Shown: positions 1-10,542 of the stretch, piece after piece | Numbering within the stretch: the first letter of the stretch is position 1 | Layout: every line of letters begins with the position of its first letter | Assembly: GCF_000485595.1 (NCBI RefSeq) | Contig: NW_014577083.1 | Coordinates: 192,010 to 213,409 of the forward strand | Direction: 5' to 3' | Source of the DNA: Priapulus caudatus | Taxonomy: Eukaryota > Priapulida > Priapulimorpha > Priapulimorphida > Priapulidae | DNA length: 21,400 nt | Translations under genes and position numbers: made by a program | Notes under the pieces: generated by a model | The model's input: the letters and a program-made list of their open reading frames with translations, nothing else | The model's database searches: none | Told to the model about the DNA's origin: nothing

Positions 1-424
1 TACATGTCGACGCCTAGCTCGATGCCGCGATGTTTGCACCGCTCGCTGCTATTCCTGCTGGACTATAAGACGCATCGTGCACCACTCTGCAATATAATAT
101 CTAGTCTATTTTACTCGATATTAAGAGTAGCTGCGGCTTAAGCGCAATTCGATTTGTCGGTACTTGGCGCCAGCGAACAGAAAAGATGTGCTCGCTTGCC
201 CGCGCTCGTCCTGCTGTCGCGCGGGGGGTTTCGATGCGCGCGAGGAATGACCTGTCGGGTGTAGGGTTTTCTCGCGACTAGCATGCGCTGATTATACTGT
301 GGCTAGTCCAGTATAATGCGGGAGACCATAGTTGAGTACATCAGAAGGAGCCGGCTGTGTCAAAGGTGTAGTGGCGTTCATATGGGCATAATTGTGCGTT
401 GCTTGGGAGTCGCTGATGGTGCTG

Positions 425-621
425 CTCTCGTGTGTGTGTGCTGTTATGTGTTGTCGTGTGCTGGCATTCTATGTGTGTATTGTGTGTTGTGGGGTCGCGT
501 GTGAATGTGCTGTGGTTGTAGATGTGCTGGTGTGGCGTCGATGTGTGCGCGCGCGTCGTTGTTATGCGTATGTGTGTGCGTGGCGTATTGCGTGTCCGTG
601 CGTGTGTGTGTGTGTGTGTGC
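425..621. repeat. TG-rich imperfect microsatellite
   Basis: The top strand is dominated by TGTG and GTGTG runs interrupted by C, with a pure GT run at about 602-620 and a short GCGCGC stretch near 547-553. The alternating purine-pyrimidine pattern could adopt Z-DNA. Several overlapping open frames here, rich in Cys/Val on one strand and Thr/His on the other, are products of the repeat and not genes. Confidence 0.9.
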
Positions 622-2327
622 GGAGGCAGCAAGAACAGAGATTTAGAAGGGCGACGGCGTGAGTACACGATTTGCGTATTCTATCATTCGTTTCTCCCGC
701 GATGACGTGATGCAGCTGTTGCAATTCAACATAGCGCAGTTGCAATCTCGAATGGCTGTGGCGAGCATTATTAACTACTTTACAGTGGACCCTTGTTGAG
801 CTTCAACTACAGTTTACTCATCCTTCCTCCGTTTTGTACCGCTAGACTTCATCTAAAAACGGCGGGCAATTGCGACATGGTCGTGCGATTTGCCGGTCTT
901 ATGGACACAGCTTCTTCTTAAGCCCTGGCTAGTACCTTTGTATCCTCGCCACTCATTTGCGGTCTGCTTTCTCGTTTACGCGCTACAAGCAATGACGGTG
1001 ACTCCCGCACATAGAACGAACATTCTCCGACTCCTCTAACTAGGCGTTTTGCGCACCCTTCATCCTCAAACATTGGTCTTCCGACGCTCCATTAAAGGAG
1101 AATAACGCATTGAATTTCCACGTCCTCTCCGGAGCCCGCCGCTCGAGCCCGTTGATACTCGCCTACGCCGCGTAATTAGCACAAGGATTAAGCGTCGGAG
1201 GGCTTCAGCTTCCTCCGCCACCATACGACGCTATCATGCGCGCCCGGTTCGGTGCTGCCTTTCCTCAGACGTTTCCCGTTTCTGCAATCGCGTGCGCGTG
1301 CGCGCGAGTGTGTTGTGTCAGCAATAAGTGCCGGTCGGTGTCCTCGTATTGCGCCTTACTGCTCTCCCCGCTGCCCTATAGCCCTCCTCTCATCATTTTA
1401 CCACTCCGCGGTTCGTCTGTGCCGCACTCCCGCTCTTTTGCCTGCTCGTGATATTTACGTCATCACCGTCTTGGTCGTACTTCCTCCGCCCGATTTGATC
1501 GTCTTGTTCCTACCGCGCAGAAACTATATCGGTCTGTGATCTGGTTTATTCGGGCTCGCCAGTTAAGCGAGCATATTGCCGGTGCGCTCGATAAGTTATT
1601 CACCGGCTCACGAGCCACGACGCGCTGCCAGGAAGAAGACTAGAGACGGGACTGGGCTCGCTAACGCAGAGAGGAAGGTATGAGGTGCGTGGCGGAGAGG
1701 GAAGACGCTCAGGGGAAGCGTGCACGAAGATGGTGTGCGGTGCGAGGTGAGTTACGACTGGGTGAGGTTCAAAATTAATGATTTTCGCATAGATTTTCCG
1801 TGTAACTGCTCCGTGTTATATTGCCTAGTGACAGAGATCATTGCTTCAAACTATAGTTTGGTCTCGATATCTAGGGGGCGGGCTTGGCTCACTCAGACCT
1901 GGACTGCGCGATTAGGGCGACACCAGCTAAGACCCAGGACGGCGACGGTATCATTTCATCAGTTCTACGTGATCAGACGCTCATCTTCCACCTCTCGCTC
2001 GCGCCGTAATTAAGCTCCTTTACTATCTCATATCAGGTATGTATATTCCCTATTATCTACTCCCTCGAATTTATAGTACCTATATATATAATATATACCT
2101 ACTACTATATTAAGTTATACAGCATGTTATTAATTCCTATCAGTCACTATGACTCTACCCTCCGCTACCATGCATTCTAATTTCTTTTTATATACCTTCT
2201 TAACTACCTTATATACCATACTATTACTATATACTACCGTTAAAATCTCTTTCCCCATCTCTCTATCTTGCTCCGCAAAGCCGCGCGAAATCAGAGCGTA
2301 AAACCGCGCCGCCGGATTCTCGTTAGA

Positions 2328-2335
2328 TGACGTCA
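2328..2335. promoter_or_regulatory. Perfect CRE palindrome TGACGTCA
   Basis: This exact 8-base cAMP-response-element palindrome lies in a CpG-rich stretch (2280-2420). It is one of five in the window. Function is not shown; it could serve a promoter on either strand. Confidence 0.4.
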
Positions 2336-2415
2336 CGCGTCGACGCGCCGCGACGGCTGTCTCTAGCCTGCCGACGACAACGACAGCGGCAGTGGCGACG
2401 GCGACGGCATCGGCG

Positions 2416-2571
2416 GGAGGGATGAGAGATGGGAGAGAGAGGGCGGAGAAAGTTGAGGAGAGAGAGGAAGAGCGAGAGAGAGGGGGAGAGAGGGGAGAGA
2501 AAGAGGGGAGAGAGAGGGGAGAGAGAGAGGAGGAAGGTGAGGGGGAGAGGGAGAGGGGGATAGGGGGAGGG
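2416..2571 (+). repeat. Polypurine (GGGAGA-like) tract
   Basis: The top strand is almost only G and A, with an uninterrupted 64-base purine run at 2474-2537. The complementary strand is polypyrimidine. Such tracts can form triplex (H-DNA) structures and vary in length. The Ser/Pro/Leu-rich frame on the minus strand and the Arg/Glu/Gly-rich frame on the plus strand are low-complexity shadows of the repeat. Confidence 0.9.
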
Positions 2572-2633
2572 ACCCGGCCTTATGGTCTGCGCGGAGTGTC
2601 AATCGTCGTAGTTATAGCCCGTAGCAAGCGTGC

Positions 2634-3175
2634 TATAAATGACGCTTTACTCGGCCGTCAGTGGCCACAATGACGCCAAGCAGCGCTCAAATTCTCACAC
2701 AGCCGGCTCTTCTATTCTCACTGGTCTCCGCATTATACTGGACTACACGTATAATCAGCTATGCGAGAAAACCCCGAGCTATCCTCGCCATCGACGCGCG
2801 CAACAGCACATCTTTTTGTTCGTGCATTTTACTTCCGTCTGTCCGCTTGCCTTTCAGCCGCTCGCGACGGCAGTTTTTTGCGGTATGTTTAGGGACCAGG
2901 TCGATATGGAGGTGCATGCGTCACAAGAGTTGCTTTTGGTGGCACGCACACAGACCTTTCATTACATTCAGCGAGCTATAAAAGTTTTACTCGTATCCTT
3001 TCTTGGCAAAAATCAGAAATCCACTTTTGAAGATAAGCAACACGCATCAGCTATTACAGTCACTGCATCCTCTGCTATAGTGAAAATCTTTGCGCTGCAC
3101 CCGGCTATGAATCCTTCAAGTAATACTTTGTCGTCATCGATTTGTAAATGTGCAGTCTTTACACAAAATAACTAG
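2634..3175 (+). other. Open frames after a TATA-like box; coding status doubtful
   Basis: A TATAAAT motif at 2634-2640 is followed by two overlapping open frames. One is 178 codons (2639-3175). The other starts at the ATG at 2670 in a fair Kozak context (CCACAATGAC) and runs to 2981; it begins with a hydrophobic stretch (ALLFSLVSALYW) that could be a signal anchor. A possible donor (GCG|GTATGT) lies at about 2880-2887, so a first exon ending there is conceivable. I recognise neither product, and the TATA box is too close to the 178-codon start for that start to be used. Random open frames of this length are plausible in CpG-rich DNA. Confidence 0.15.
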
Positions 3176-3429
3176 GTAGCACGACTTTTTTTGCGAAGAA
3201 GAATATGACGGGGATTGTCGTTTGTGAGACCTATTTTTTCTCAGATTCTTTCTGGATACTCTACTTTCTTCTAAAGAGACAAATTCTGACGCCAGGCTGG
3301 ACAGCCAGGTCTGTCCTGACATATATAAACACAGTTTTAATAAGGGATTTTAGCTTCGCGCAAGTTCTCATAGTTGAATTGTCATCGTACACTTTCCATA
3401 TTTTTTATATTTTAGAATGTTCTAGTTGA

Positions 3430-4990
3430 AGGTTCACAGTAGTGTCTGTTAAAAAAAGCATCTTACAAGTTTGCAGAATATTTAATAACTGCTTAGTAAA
3501 ACGTCTGCATTTGATTGAATAATTTATTGTTGAAAATCCATATTAAAAATACCAAAAAAAACCTCACCGCTGATGTGCTACACGATCTTTCCTCTAACGA
3601 CTGGATATATCATGTTCGTCGCTACATTTCTCGCTCATCAAGCAGCACTCACTGATGATTCCGCGCCATCAGTGCGATATCATTTTTATACACGCGTGTG
3701 AAGTGAAATTGCAGAAAGACAAATCCAAACGTGTGGTAGTTACGCTGACCTGGCAAAAGTCACGATGAACCAAGTATGTGTAAAAACTACATAGTATTTA
3801 TTTAGTACTGTATCGTATTATCTTCCTTTAATTTTGATATAATTTACATGCGGGCTTACAACGTTCGACGATGGTTTACAAGCTTTAGGTACAATCGCAG
3901 TATAGCTAGATAAATGTACTCTAGCACTACCAACTATAGCAACGTTAGCTGGTACGTGTCATCTATTACTTAGATGCTTGACATTTACAATTTACGAAAT
4001 GCGGTATTTTTCCAGAATTTGCCGAACATCCGCGTTTTCTGCGAAAATGTTTTTAGAGTTAAATTCCACTACGTTAAATTCAAAAAGCACATATCACGGA
4101 GAGTAAAAAAATAGAGATAAAAAATGTTCCTATTGGATAAGAGTGAAACAGTGCACGACCCGACTGTCTCTACTTTCACGCATCAAGGTTCGTGAAAGTT
4201 TCAATCTAGGCTAGAATATCGAACGCCTTCAGCCACCAATATGCTTGTTACATTGATATAGCGTGCATTATTGCGATTTTAGCAATTTCGCCGATGCAAC
4301 TTTTCTTTCTCCGAAAAATGTTCCGTACTAACTCTTATGCAATATCACGTTAACGTTGGCGTCTAGTTTCCGTTAAAAGGCACGTCCTTTACTGTCATAT
4401 AAAACAAGAAATCCACGTACGCGTGGATCCATCTGTTGCGATTCTAATACCCTATTTCATTGGTGCTGATTATTTCGTATGTCATTCGCTGTTTACAGGC
4501 TATGGCACTGACGCTAAACTCTAGTTCACAATGCGCGGGGAACAAGCAAGTGTACTTCCCATAATTTTCATCACTATGATTTTTTTAATCTTCCGACAGC
4601 CACTTGTTATTATATATGATGTCTCATGGGAACGATAACGGTTCGTTACGCTACATTCACGTATTCCACCCGTTTAAATGTTATACTGAACGCAACCAGC
4701 CTCCAAGTTTTATGCCACCTTACAAAATATTTTCCCAGACAAACGTGACTGACATTTATAAATATAGGCATGTTTTAGAGTAATTACCTAAGATGTAATC
4801 CTTCCTTGTTAAACTTGAACTATATCAATGTATACCACACCACAAGATTTCAGTCCCAATATGAAGCCTTAAGTTCAAAATATGCCTTACTATTAAAACT
4901 GTTCTTTACAAGTTGGTGAATACAAAGTTCCGTTTCTTTGTAAATACCAAGAAATATGTTAACTAAATATTAAATAGGATATTCAAGAAG
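3430..4990. other. AT-rich non-coding stretch, nothing recognised
   Basis: I saw no long open frame, RNA gene signature or repeat structure here. A short inverted repeat (ATCCACG/CGTGGAT) lies near 4410-4430. This looks like ordinary intergenic or intronic DNA. Confidence 0.6.
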
Positions 4991-5000
4991 AGACATCCAT

Positions 5001-5109
5001 TACCACTACCGCTACTGCTACCGCTACCGCTACCACTACCACTACCACTACCACCATCACCACTACCACTACTACCACCACTACTACTATTACTACTACT
5101 ACTACCATT

Positions 5110-5160
<51 letters not shown>

Positions 5161-5236
5161 ACCACTACCACCACTACCACCACCACCACCACTACCACTA
5201 CCACTACCACTACCACTACTACTACTACTACTGTGC
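5001..5236. repeat. Compound trinucleotide repeat (ACC/ACT/GCC)
   Basis: About 235 bases of trinucleotides run in the order mixed ACC/GCT/ACT, then (GCC)15 at 5110-5154, then ACC/ACT again, ending in an ACT run. Open frames of poly-Pro/Leu (plus) and poly-Val/Ala (minus) follow from the repeat and are not evidence of a gene. GCC/GGC runs are prone to expansion and structure formation. The repeat sits directly beside the promoter-like cluster at 5331-5432, so a 5'-UTR position is possible but not shown. Confidence 0.95.
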
Positions 5237-5330
5237 TGCTGCTTATACAGCTATCACTATGCACAGCAAAACAGCGACGCTGAAGCATTCAAATATATAC
5301 TGAATTGCATCAAAATACTACTAAACCGTG

Positions 5331-5432
5331 GCGCGTGCGCAGTAACGTGAATCCCTCGGCGCGCGGAACAGCGCATGCGCGCAGGCAGGCATTAGCCGCG
5401 TGCCGGCTGGCCAATCAGCACGCGTGACGTCA
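5331..5432. promoter_or_regulatory. Promoter-like cluster: two NRF1-type sites, CCAAT, CRE
   Basis: Within about 100 bases are GCGCGTGCGCAG at 5331-5342, the NRF1-type palindrome GCGCATGCGC at 5371-5380, CCAAT at 5411-5415 (in GGCCAATCAGC) and TGACGTCA at 5425-5432. The segment is CpG-rich while the DNA beyond it on the right is AT-rich. These motifs often occur together in TATA-less housekeeping promoters. I could not find a matching first exon on either strand, so the gene it would serve is unknown. It could instead be a promoter carried by an old mobile element. Confidence 0.4.
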
Positions 5433-5578
5433 TCGCTAACGCTTCAATAATACATCACCTTCATCAACTTATAATGGACAATAGATTCCAAATTCAATTT
5501 CAAAGGCACATAAACAGGATTATTTATTTACAATGCCCGGACTCTCGTCGACTCGAGATATTGCATTATGTCTGCAAT

Positions 5579-5600
5579 GAACTGGCTATTTAGCCAGTTC
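5579..5600. repeat. Short perfect hairpin
   Basis: GAACTGGCTA (5579-5588) and TAGCCAGTTC (5591-5600) are perfect inverted copies around a two-base TT centre. There is no U-run after it and no sign of an RNA gene. Its role, if any, is unknown. Confidence 0.6.
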
Positions 5601-5648
5601 CAACCAGCCCCGAACCGCACGGCAGGCTTTTACACCCTGCTCCCATTT

Positions 5649-5748
<100 letters not shown>

Positions 5749-5789
5749 GTATCTACCGAGAGTTAGAACTGCACTATTTCGATCATGCA

Positions 5790-6061
5790 AAAGGACAAGT
5801 CCAAGAGTTTGCGCACGTTACGTATGGGACATTCAGAAAGTCATTGATTTCACTGTTTTTAATCCAATGTTCGACATCTGCAAGGAGAACACCCACAAGA
5901 ATATATATGTTATTTGTCCTTGGGATGATTATGTAATTAATAAAACTTGGTGCGTTACGTATGGGACCGCAAGGGGACCTTCTCTTGGACTTGCCCAAAG
6001 CCACGAGTAAATGGATGTAAGTGTCGTACGTCGCAAACGTACACGCGGGTGAAATTTCACC
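5790..6061. repeat. Diverged repeat pair, possible old mobile-element remnant
   Basis: The 14-mer GTTACGTATGGGAC occurs at 5817-5830 and again at 5954-5967. The motif AAGTCCAAGAG (about 5798) is inverted as CTCTTGGACTT (about 5983). A 14-base palindrome GGTGAAATTTCACC lies at 6048-6061. Together they suggest the remains of a repeated element, but no clear ends or target-site duplication could be assigned. Confidence 0.35.
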
Positions 6062-6715
6062 GGCTTGCGCATCTTCGTTAGTACACAGTGAGAATTGTTC
6101 TTCACGATGGATGGATGGATACAACGAATATAAATGTAGTGTTTGGTATGAAAGCCGATCCCGTGCACTATGCCGAATATATTTATTCGAGCCAGTACAT
6201 AAAAGTGACGCCATAATTTCAGCGGCAAATCAGCCAGAGCTGCGCACGAACCAGCGCCACCAAATATGCCACCGTTTCTTGCAAACCAGCCCTCTATACT
6301 TCCCTAGTTATTATGCTTGTTACGAACGCAAGCCTCAACGCCACCCTTAAGGCGCGGACGAAATGACCACTCATGATTATTACTTGAAATATCTGTGTTT
6401 GAATACACTAACATTATTCTGAATTGCGAGAAATATCATGCATGCCAAATTTTTCTGCATAAATCATAATAATCTTTTAAGTAATCATGGATGGTCACGG
6501 GCAGTCCGGGCAAAGCGGCTAGTAGGCTTAGACTATGAAACGGAAGGGTCCGGTGTAAGAGTCCAACCATGGTAACAGCTGTCGTGACCTTGAGTGAGCC
6601 ACGTGACCAGAGACCGTGAGCCATGATATGTCGAAATACATCATAAAACGATTCTGTAGATAATGTTTCAGAACGCTGTGGCATATAGTCGGTTTGCCGG
6701 CCCTATATCTCCTAT
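6062..6715. other. Non-coding stretch left of the large TIR element
   Basis: Nothing was recognised. An 82-codon minus frame at 6684-6436 has no family resemblance and no splice or promoter context that I trust. Confidence 0.5.
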
Positions 6716-7043
6716 ATGTTGACCCTGCAATGTTAATTACTTTGAACTTTTTTCATGGAAATGTGTTCTATATAGTTAGGAGAGCTGATTTAGCTTGGTT
6801 GCTACCTGTGCAACGTTGAGCATTTCTTGGAATTCAAGATGGCCGCCGCCGTCGATCTTGGATTTGCGTCAATGTATACAATTTGTGATCTCGATGCCCT
6901 AGAAGTGTCATGCAAATACCTCTTTTTAGGGGTTTTCGAGGCAGGCGAGTCATTTCTGGAGTTATTTTTTAGTATGGGGTCAATGTCAAGGTCAAAATGA
7001 CGGTGACACGGTCAAAATAAGAAACACTTTAATCGTAAATTCA
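6716..7043 (+). repeat. Left terminal inverted repeat of the large element
   Basis: It matches 10224-10542 in inverted orientation over its whole length. The outer part (TTGACCCTGCAATGTTAATT) is perfectly conserved between arms. The inner part holds irregular GGTCAA-type repeats (about 6978-7018) that could be protein-binding subterminal repeats. This arm has several one-base insertions relative to the right arm, for example GGAAATGTG here against GGAATGTG there. Confidence 0.92.
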
Positions 7044-7100
7044 CTGTTCATAGAAGTATATATAGGCTGACACTAGAGCTTGACATTACCAAGACCAACA

Positions 7101-10100
7101 ATGGGGATGAAAAACCACCCCACCGATGTCATGGAGTTCACCCGCATCCTGGCCGCATCATCAGACACGGAAACATTGGTGTGATGCAGCTCACGATCCC
7201 CCGAGTCAAGAAACCGAGGCATTCTCGCAGCAACCTCATAGCCATATCAGGCATATCAGCTGCAGCACTACACAGGACCCTTCGCAAGCTGAATCCACCT
7301 CTGATTCGCAATGAAAGCTCTGTCCGCAGAAGAGTCACAGCTTCAATCACGCTGCAGTGCAGTTTCAGTGGCAGCAGCGAGACGGCAGCCTGGCTGTCGC
7401 AAGTCCATAGCAGTGACAACGCCTGTCGAGTGGGGGGCTTCACATTGCTCGCAAGACCGACTAAGCTGCGGGCTCTGCCCATAAGCCAAGACACTTTGGT
7501 GGTGTTTGTACCGATGATCGATCACACCCTGCTCACCAGACACCGTTCTGACTACGCTCCTGTACTCGCAGAGGACTCTCAAAACTTTCGGGATGCAGTA
7601 CACCCACCTCTCTGTTGATCTCCAACTATATCAGACTGCATGCCTAGTCCAATGGAAAGACCTCAGCGCTGGACCAATACTTATACTTCACCCGGGCATG
7701 ATGCACACTCTCATGAGTTTCCTGGGCTGTATAGGGCACTGATGAAGGCATCTGGCGTGGACGTTCTCATGAGCGCAGCATTTGTTGCATGACAGCATCA
7801 TCACCGGGAAGACCTGAACAAAGGCTCTACGGGCATACATCTCATGCATTGCCATGTTTGCTGCAGAGTTTCTACTCAAATGGGGCCAAGACATACCAGA
7901 GCTGAGTGACTACCTGGAGACAGCCAGAAAACCCAACTGGGAGGCTATGGGTGGACTGTCCATTACAGCGCACACTGCTGACGCTCATTTCCTGCGTGAG
8001 AGAGCGGAATGGTGACTTTCTCCTCCAGCAGCACTGTTCTCAAGGCAATGCTGCCGTATTTCTTCGCAGCAGGTCACCACAATTATGCCCGCATACATGA
8101 GCTGGTATGTGCGACAGATGGAGCCACTTCCAGCGTGCCCGGAGGACCTACTGGCAGGCGCACATGTCTGTCGGCATTCTGATGGCGGACGACCAGTTCC
8201 AGCAGATCAGTTCGGCGAACAGAAATATATCAAGCGAGGGAAGGGTGCTGGAGGTATGAAGGGGCATATCGACGAGCCGCCAGCAAAGTGGCTGTGTGGG
8301 TCAACAGTTTCAGTGTGTGTGCCCACCTCGACATCGCCATGGAGATATGTACAGTAAAGCTGGGGATGAGGAGAAGCCACGTGGTCGAGTGGATAGAGAG
8401 GAGAAGAACAAGCCACAAGGAGGAAGGGAGGGAAGAAGAAGACTGATGAGGTCGATCGGAGGAGAGATCGGAGCCAGAGCTGGAGAAGTACACTCACCCC
8501 TCAACGAGCAGCATCCAGGTCTCCTATAACACATCTGCAATGGCCAAGTGGCGCCCGACACAGTGATGTTCAGGGATGCACTGACTTTCGGGAGTGAGCA
8601 AAGCAAGCAGTTTTCCGCTTCACTAAGTAGTGACTTCCACAAAACCATAAAGAAAATGGTCACCATCAATGGAGGCACTCAGAAGGCACGTCACTGTCAA
8701 GGGCAAGGCCATCTACGACATCGAGACACTGGTTAGTCGGGCTGTTGTCTTGGGGCAGCAGCTGAGCGGGATCTATCCAACATCTTCCAGTTTGAACTGA
8801 GTCCAGTCCCAACATCCCTGATTGATGAGTATGGATGTTTGAGGAAGCAACAAGGCCGTGCTCGTCAAGTGTCTCGTGTTTCTGTCAAGACTCCACCTGC
8901 TCCAGACGTGGTGTTGGTTGACGCCGGTCAGCTGCTGTACCACGTTGTGTGGCCAGTCGCTGGGACCGCAGGAGATCTGGCTGCAAGCTTTGGTGCTCGA
9001 CTGGCCACTACCCCTGGCTCAAAGAAAATATCTGTTCGACAGGTATGACCAAGCAAGCTCGCTAGCGCAAAGGAGCATGAGCAGATGAGAAGAGGAAGAG
9101 CCAAGGAAGTGGGCCTGACCCCAAACACACCCCTTCCATGCCGACAAGCTATTCTTCACAATGCACGAACAAGAGTCTGCTCAACAACATTCCTATGCAG
9201 CTACCTCCTTCCTCACAACATCCAGCTTGTCAACAAGCTGGACTGTGTCGTCACCATGCTGAGGCAGACTCACTCTCTGCAGCTACATGCTGAGGCGGCA
9301 GCAGAAGATGCCAGACAATCCGCATCCTCAGTGATGACACAGACGTCTTCGTCCTCCTGGTGTACTGACATCAAGGATGCAGTCATGCCAAGATTCAAAT
9401 GGAAAAGTGGAATGGTGATGTCCCTGGATATCAACAAAACTGTTGAGCGGTTAGGCCCTAGAAAGTGCAGCCAGCTTCTCGGTGTCCATGCGCTGTCAGG
9501 GCTGCGATACGGTGTCGGTACCCCTTCGGAAAAGGAAAACAGTCAGCACTCAAGCTCCTGGAGATTGATATACCAGGTCTGGATCAGTGCTTGGAGAGCT
9601 TGCGCGACCCATGCTCAACTCAAAGTGACAGCAGACAGCTTCTTCTTCCTCTCTACGGACAGAAAAGTTGTACGACAATGATGATGCACGTACTCGCCTC
9701 TACCGCAGCCATACAGAGCGCCACAACTGAAGAAACTGCCACCGACTAACGTCCACCTGCAGCTGCATGTGCTCCGAACTCACCTCAGATGCTACTGTGG
9801 AAGGCAGCAAACCAAACGTGACCACCTGAAGAAGCCTCTACATATTACCAACTTTGGTGGAGTATCAAAGGCTCCACCATCACACCGACCATCTCAACAG
9901 CGCCAGTTGTCCCCAAGCGCTCCTGATGTAGTGAGCTGCAGCTGCAGCGCAGAAGCAAGGCATGGCAGCGGAACGTTGCAGCGCTGCAACGTGCAGGCCT
10001 CTTCTATGCACAGACTATTGCAAGTGCGAGGGAGGAGTCGCCTGTTGTAGTCAATTCACGAAAAATCAGATGGACACCGAAGACAATGAGAGGAGCTAGG

Positions 10101-10125
10101 TGTAGATGACGACAATGACAATGAT
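7101..10125 (+). pseudogene. Broken element gene, probable PIN/FEN1-like nuclease relic
   Basis: Short homologous-looking segments follow one another in order on the plus strand but switch frame repeatedly, so the gene is dead. Segments I can see are DTLVVFVPMIDHTLLTRH (about 7491-7545), LILHPGMMHTLMSFLGCIG (about 7683-7740), YVRQMEPLPACPEDLLAGAH then FGEQKYIKRGKGAGGMKG (about 8106-8267), AVWVNSFSVCAHLDIAME (about 8290-8345), HSPLNEQHPGL (about 8491-8525), KAIYDIETLVSRAVVLGQQ (about 8706-8762), FQFELSPVP (about 8790-8815), APDVVLVDAGQLLYHVVWPV (8902-8961), ILSDDTDVFVLL (9324-9359), GCDTVS (9500-9517) running into YPFGKGKQSALKLLE, and a Cys-rich end (SCSCSAE near 9934; YCKCEGGVACC near 10015-10047; stop at 10097-10099). 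The acidic SDDTDV and the GCDT...GKGK pair recall the PIN/FEN1 nuclease fold (acidic centre plus helix-three-turn-helix). I remember similar uncharacterised repeat-borne proteins in marine animals but cannot confirm this. No DDE transposase was recognised. Confidence 0.7.
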
Positions 10126-10223
10126 GATGATGCGGATTGAGGAGTAATGAGGATGAGGAGTCATAAGGATTTGTGACAACTACTGTTATTGTGTACTGTT
10201 AAGGCTGTTTGCTATTTTCTCGT

Positions 10224-10542
10224 TGAATTTACATTAAGAGTGTCTTATTTTGACCGTTGACCTTTGTTTTGACCTTGACCTTGACCACATATCTAAAAAA
10301 TAACTCCAGAAATGGACTCCCTGCCCTCGAAAACCCTAAAAAGAGGTATTGCATGACACTCTAGGGCATCGAGATCACAAATGTTAATTGACCAAAATCC
10401 GAAGATCGACGGCGGCGGCCATCTGAATTCCAAGAAATGCTCAACGATGCACAGGTAGAAACCAGCTAAATCAGCTCTCCTAACTATATAGAACACATTC
10501 CATGAAAAAAGTTCAAAGTAATTAACATTGCAGGGTCAACAT
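10224..10542 (-). repeat. Right terminal inverted repeat of the large element
   Basis: This is the reverse complement of 6716-7043. It ends ...CATTGCAGGGTCAACAT on the top strand. The inner side contains the TTGACC-type repeats (about 10250-10286) that mirror the GGTCAA repeats of the left arm. A 67-codon minus frame running through this arm is an artefact. Confidence 0.92.

Larger units (their letters stand above)
1..2415. other. CpG-rich sequence with no recognisable gene
   Basis: This part is visibly richer in G, C and CpG than most of the rest of the window. Reading frames here are short and none matches a family I know. A good-looking splice donor (GCGAG|GTGAGT) occurs near 1744-1753, so an untranslated or unrecognised exon is possible, but nothing else supports one. 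The stretch 2030-2250 is locally AT-rich. A short inverted repeat (TATACTG/CAGTATA) lies at about 294-316. It could be a promoter region, the remains of an old mobile element, or plain intergenic DNA. Confidence 0.4.
6716..10542 (+). mobile_element. 3.8 kb DNA element with about 320 bp terminal inverted repeats
   Basis: The two ends are near-identical inverted copies. The left arm (6716-7043) starts ATGTTGACCCTGCAATG and the right arm (10224-10542) is its reverse complement with scattered single-base indels. Both arms include the GATGGCCGCCGCCGTCGATC block and a stretch of GGTCAA repeats on the inner side. The interior carries a broken plus-strand gene. No convincing target-site duplication is visible (left flank ends CTCCTAT, right flank begins TTTGGCA), so the exact ends and superfamily are uncertain. 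Frameshifts and stops make it non-autonomous now. The arms differ from each other by small indels, so the insertion is not very recent. Confidence 0.9.

Noticed and set aside
341-745. 134-codon minus open frame rich in Thr/His/Arg
   Set aside because: It is a low-complexity product of the TG-rich repeat.
2363-2602. Ser/Pro/Leu-rich minus frame
   Set aside because: It is the complement of the polypurine tract and has no domain.
4690-4720. Another GAG|GCTGG acceptor-like site for the last HHAT exon
   Set aside because: It hits a stop after six codons and the acceptor context is weak.
4983-5350. Poly-Val/Ala and poly-Pro/Leu open frames
   Set aside because: They are direct translations of the triplet repeat.
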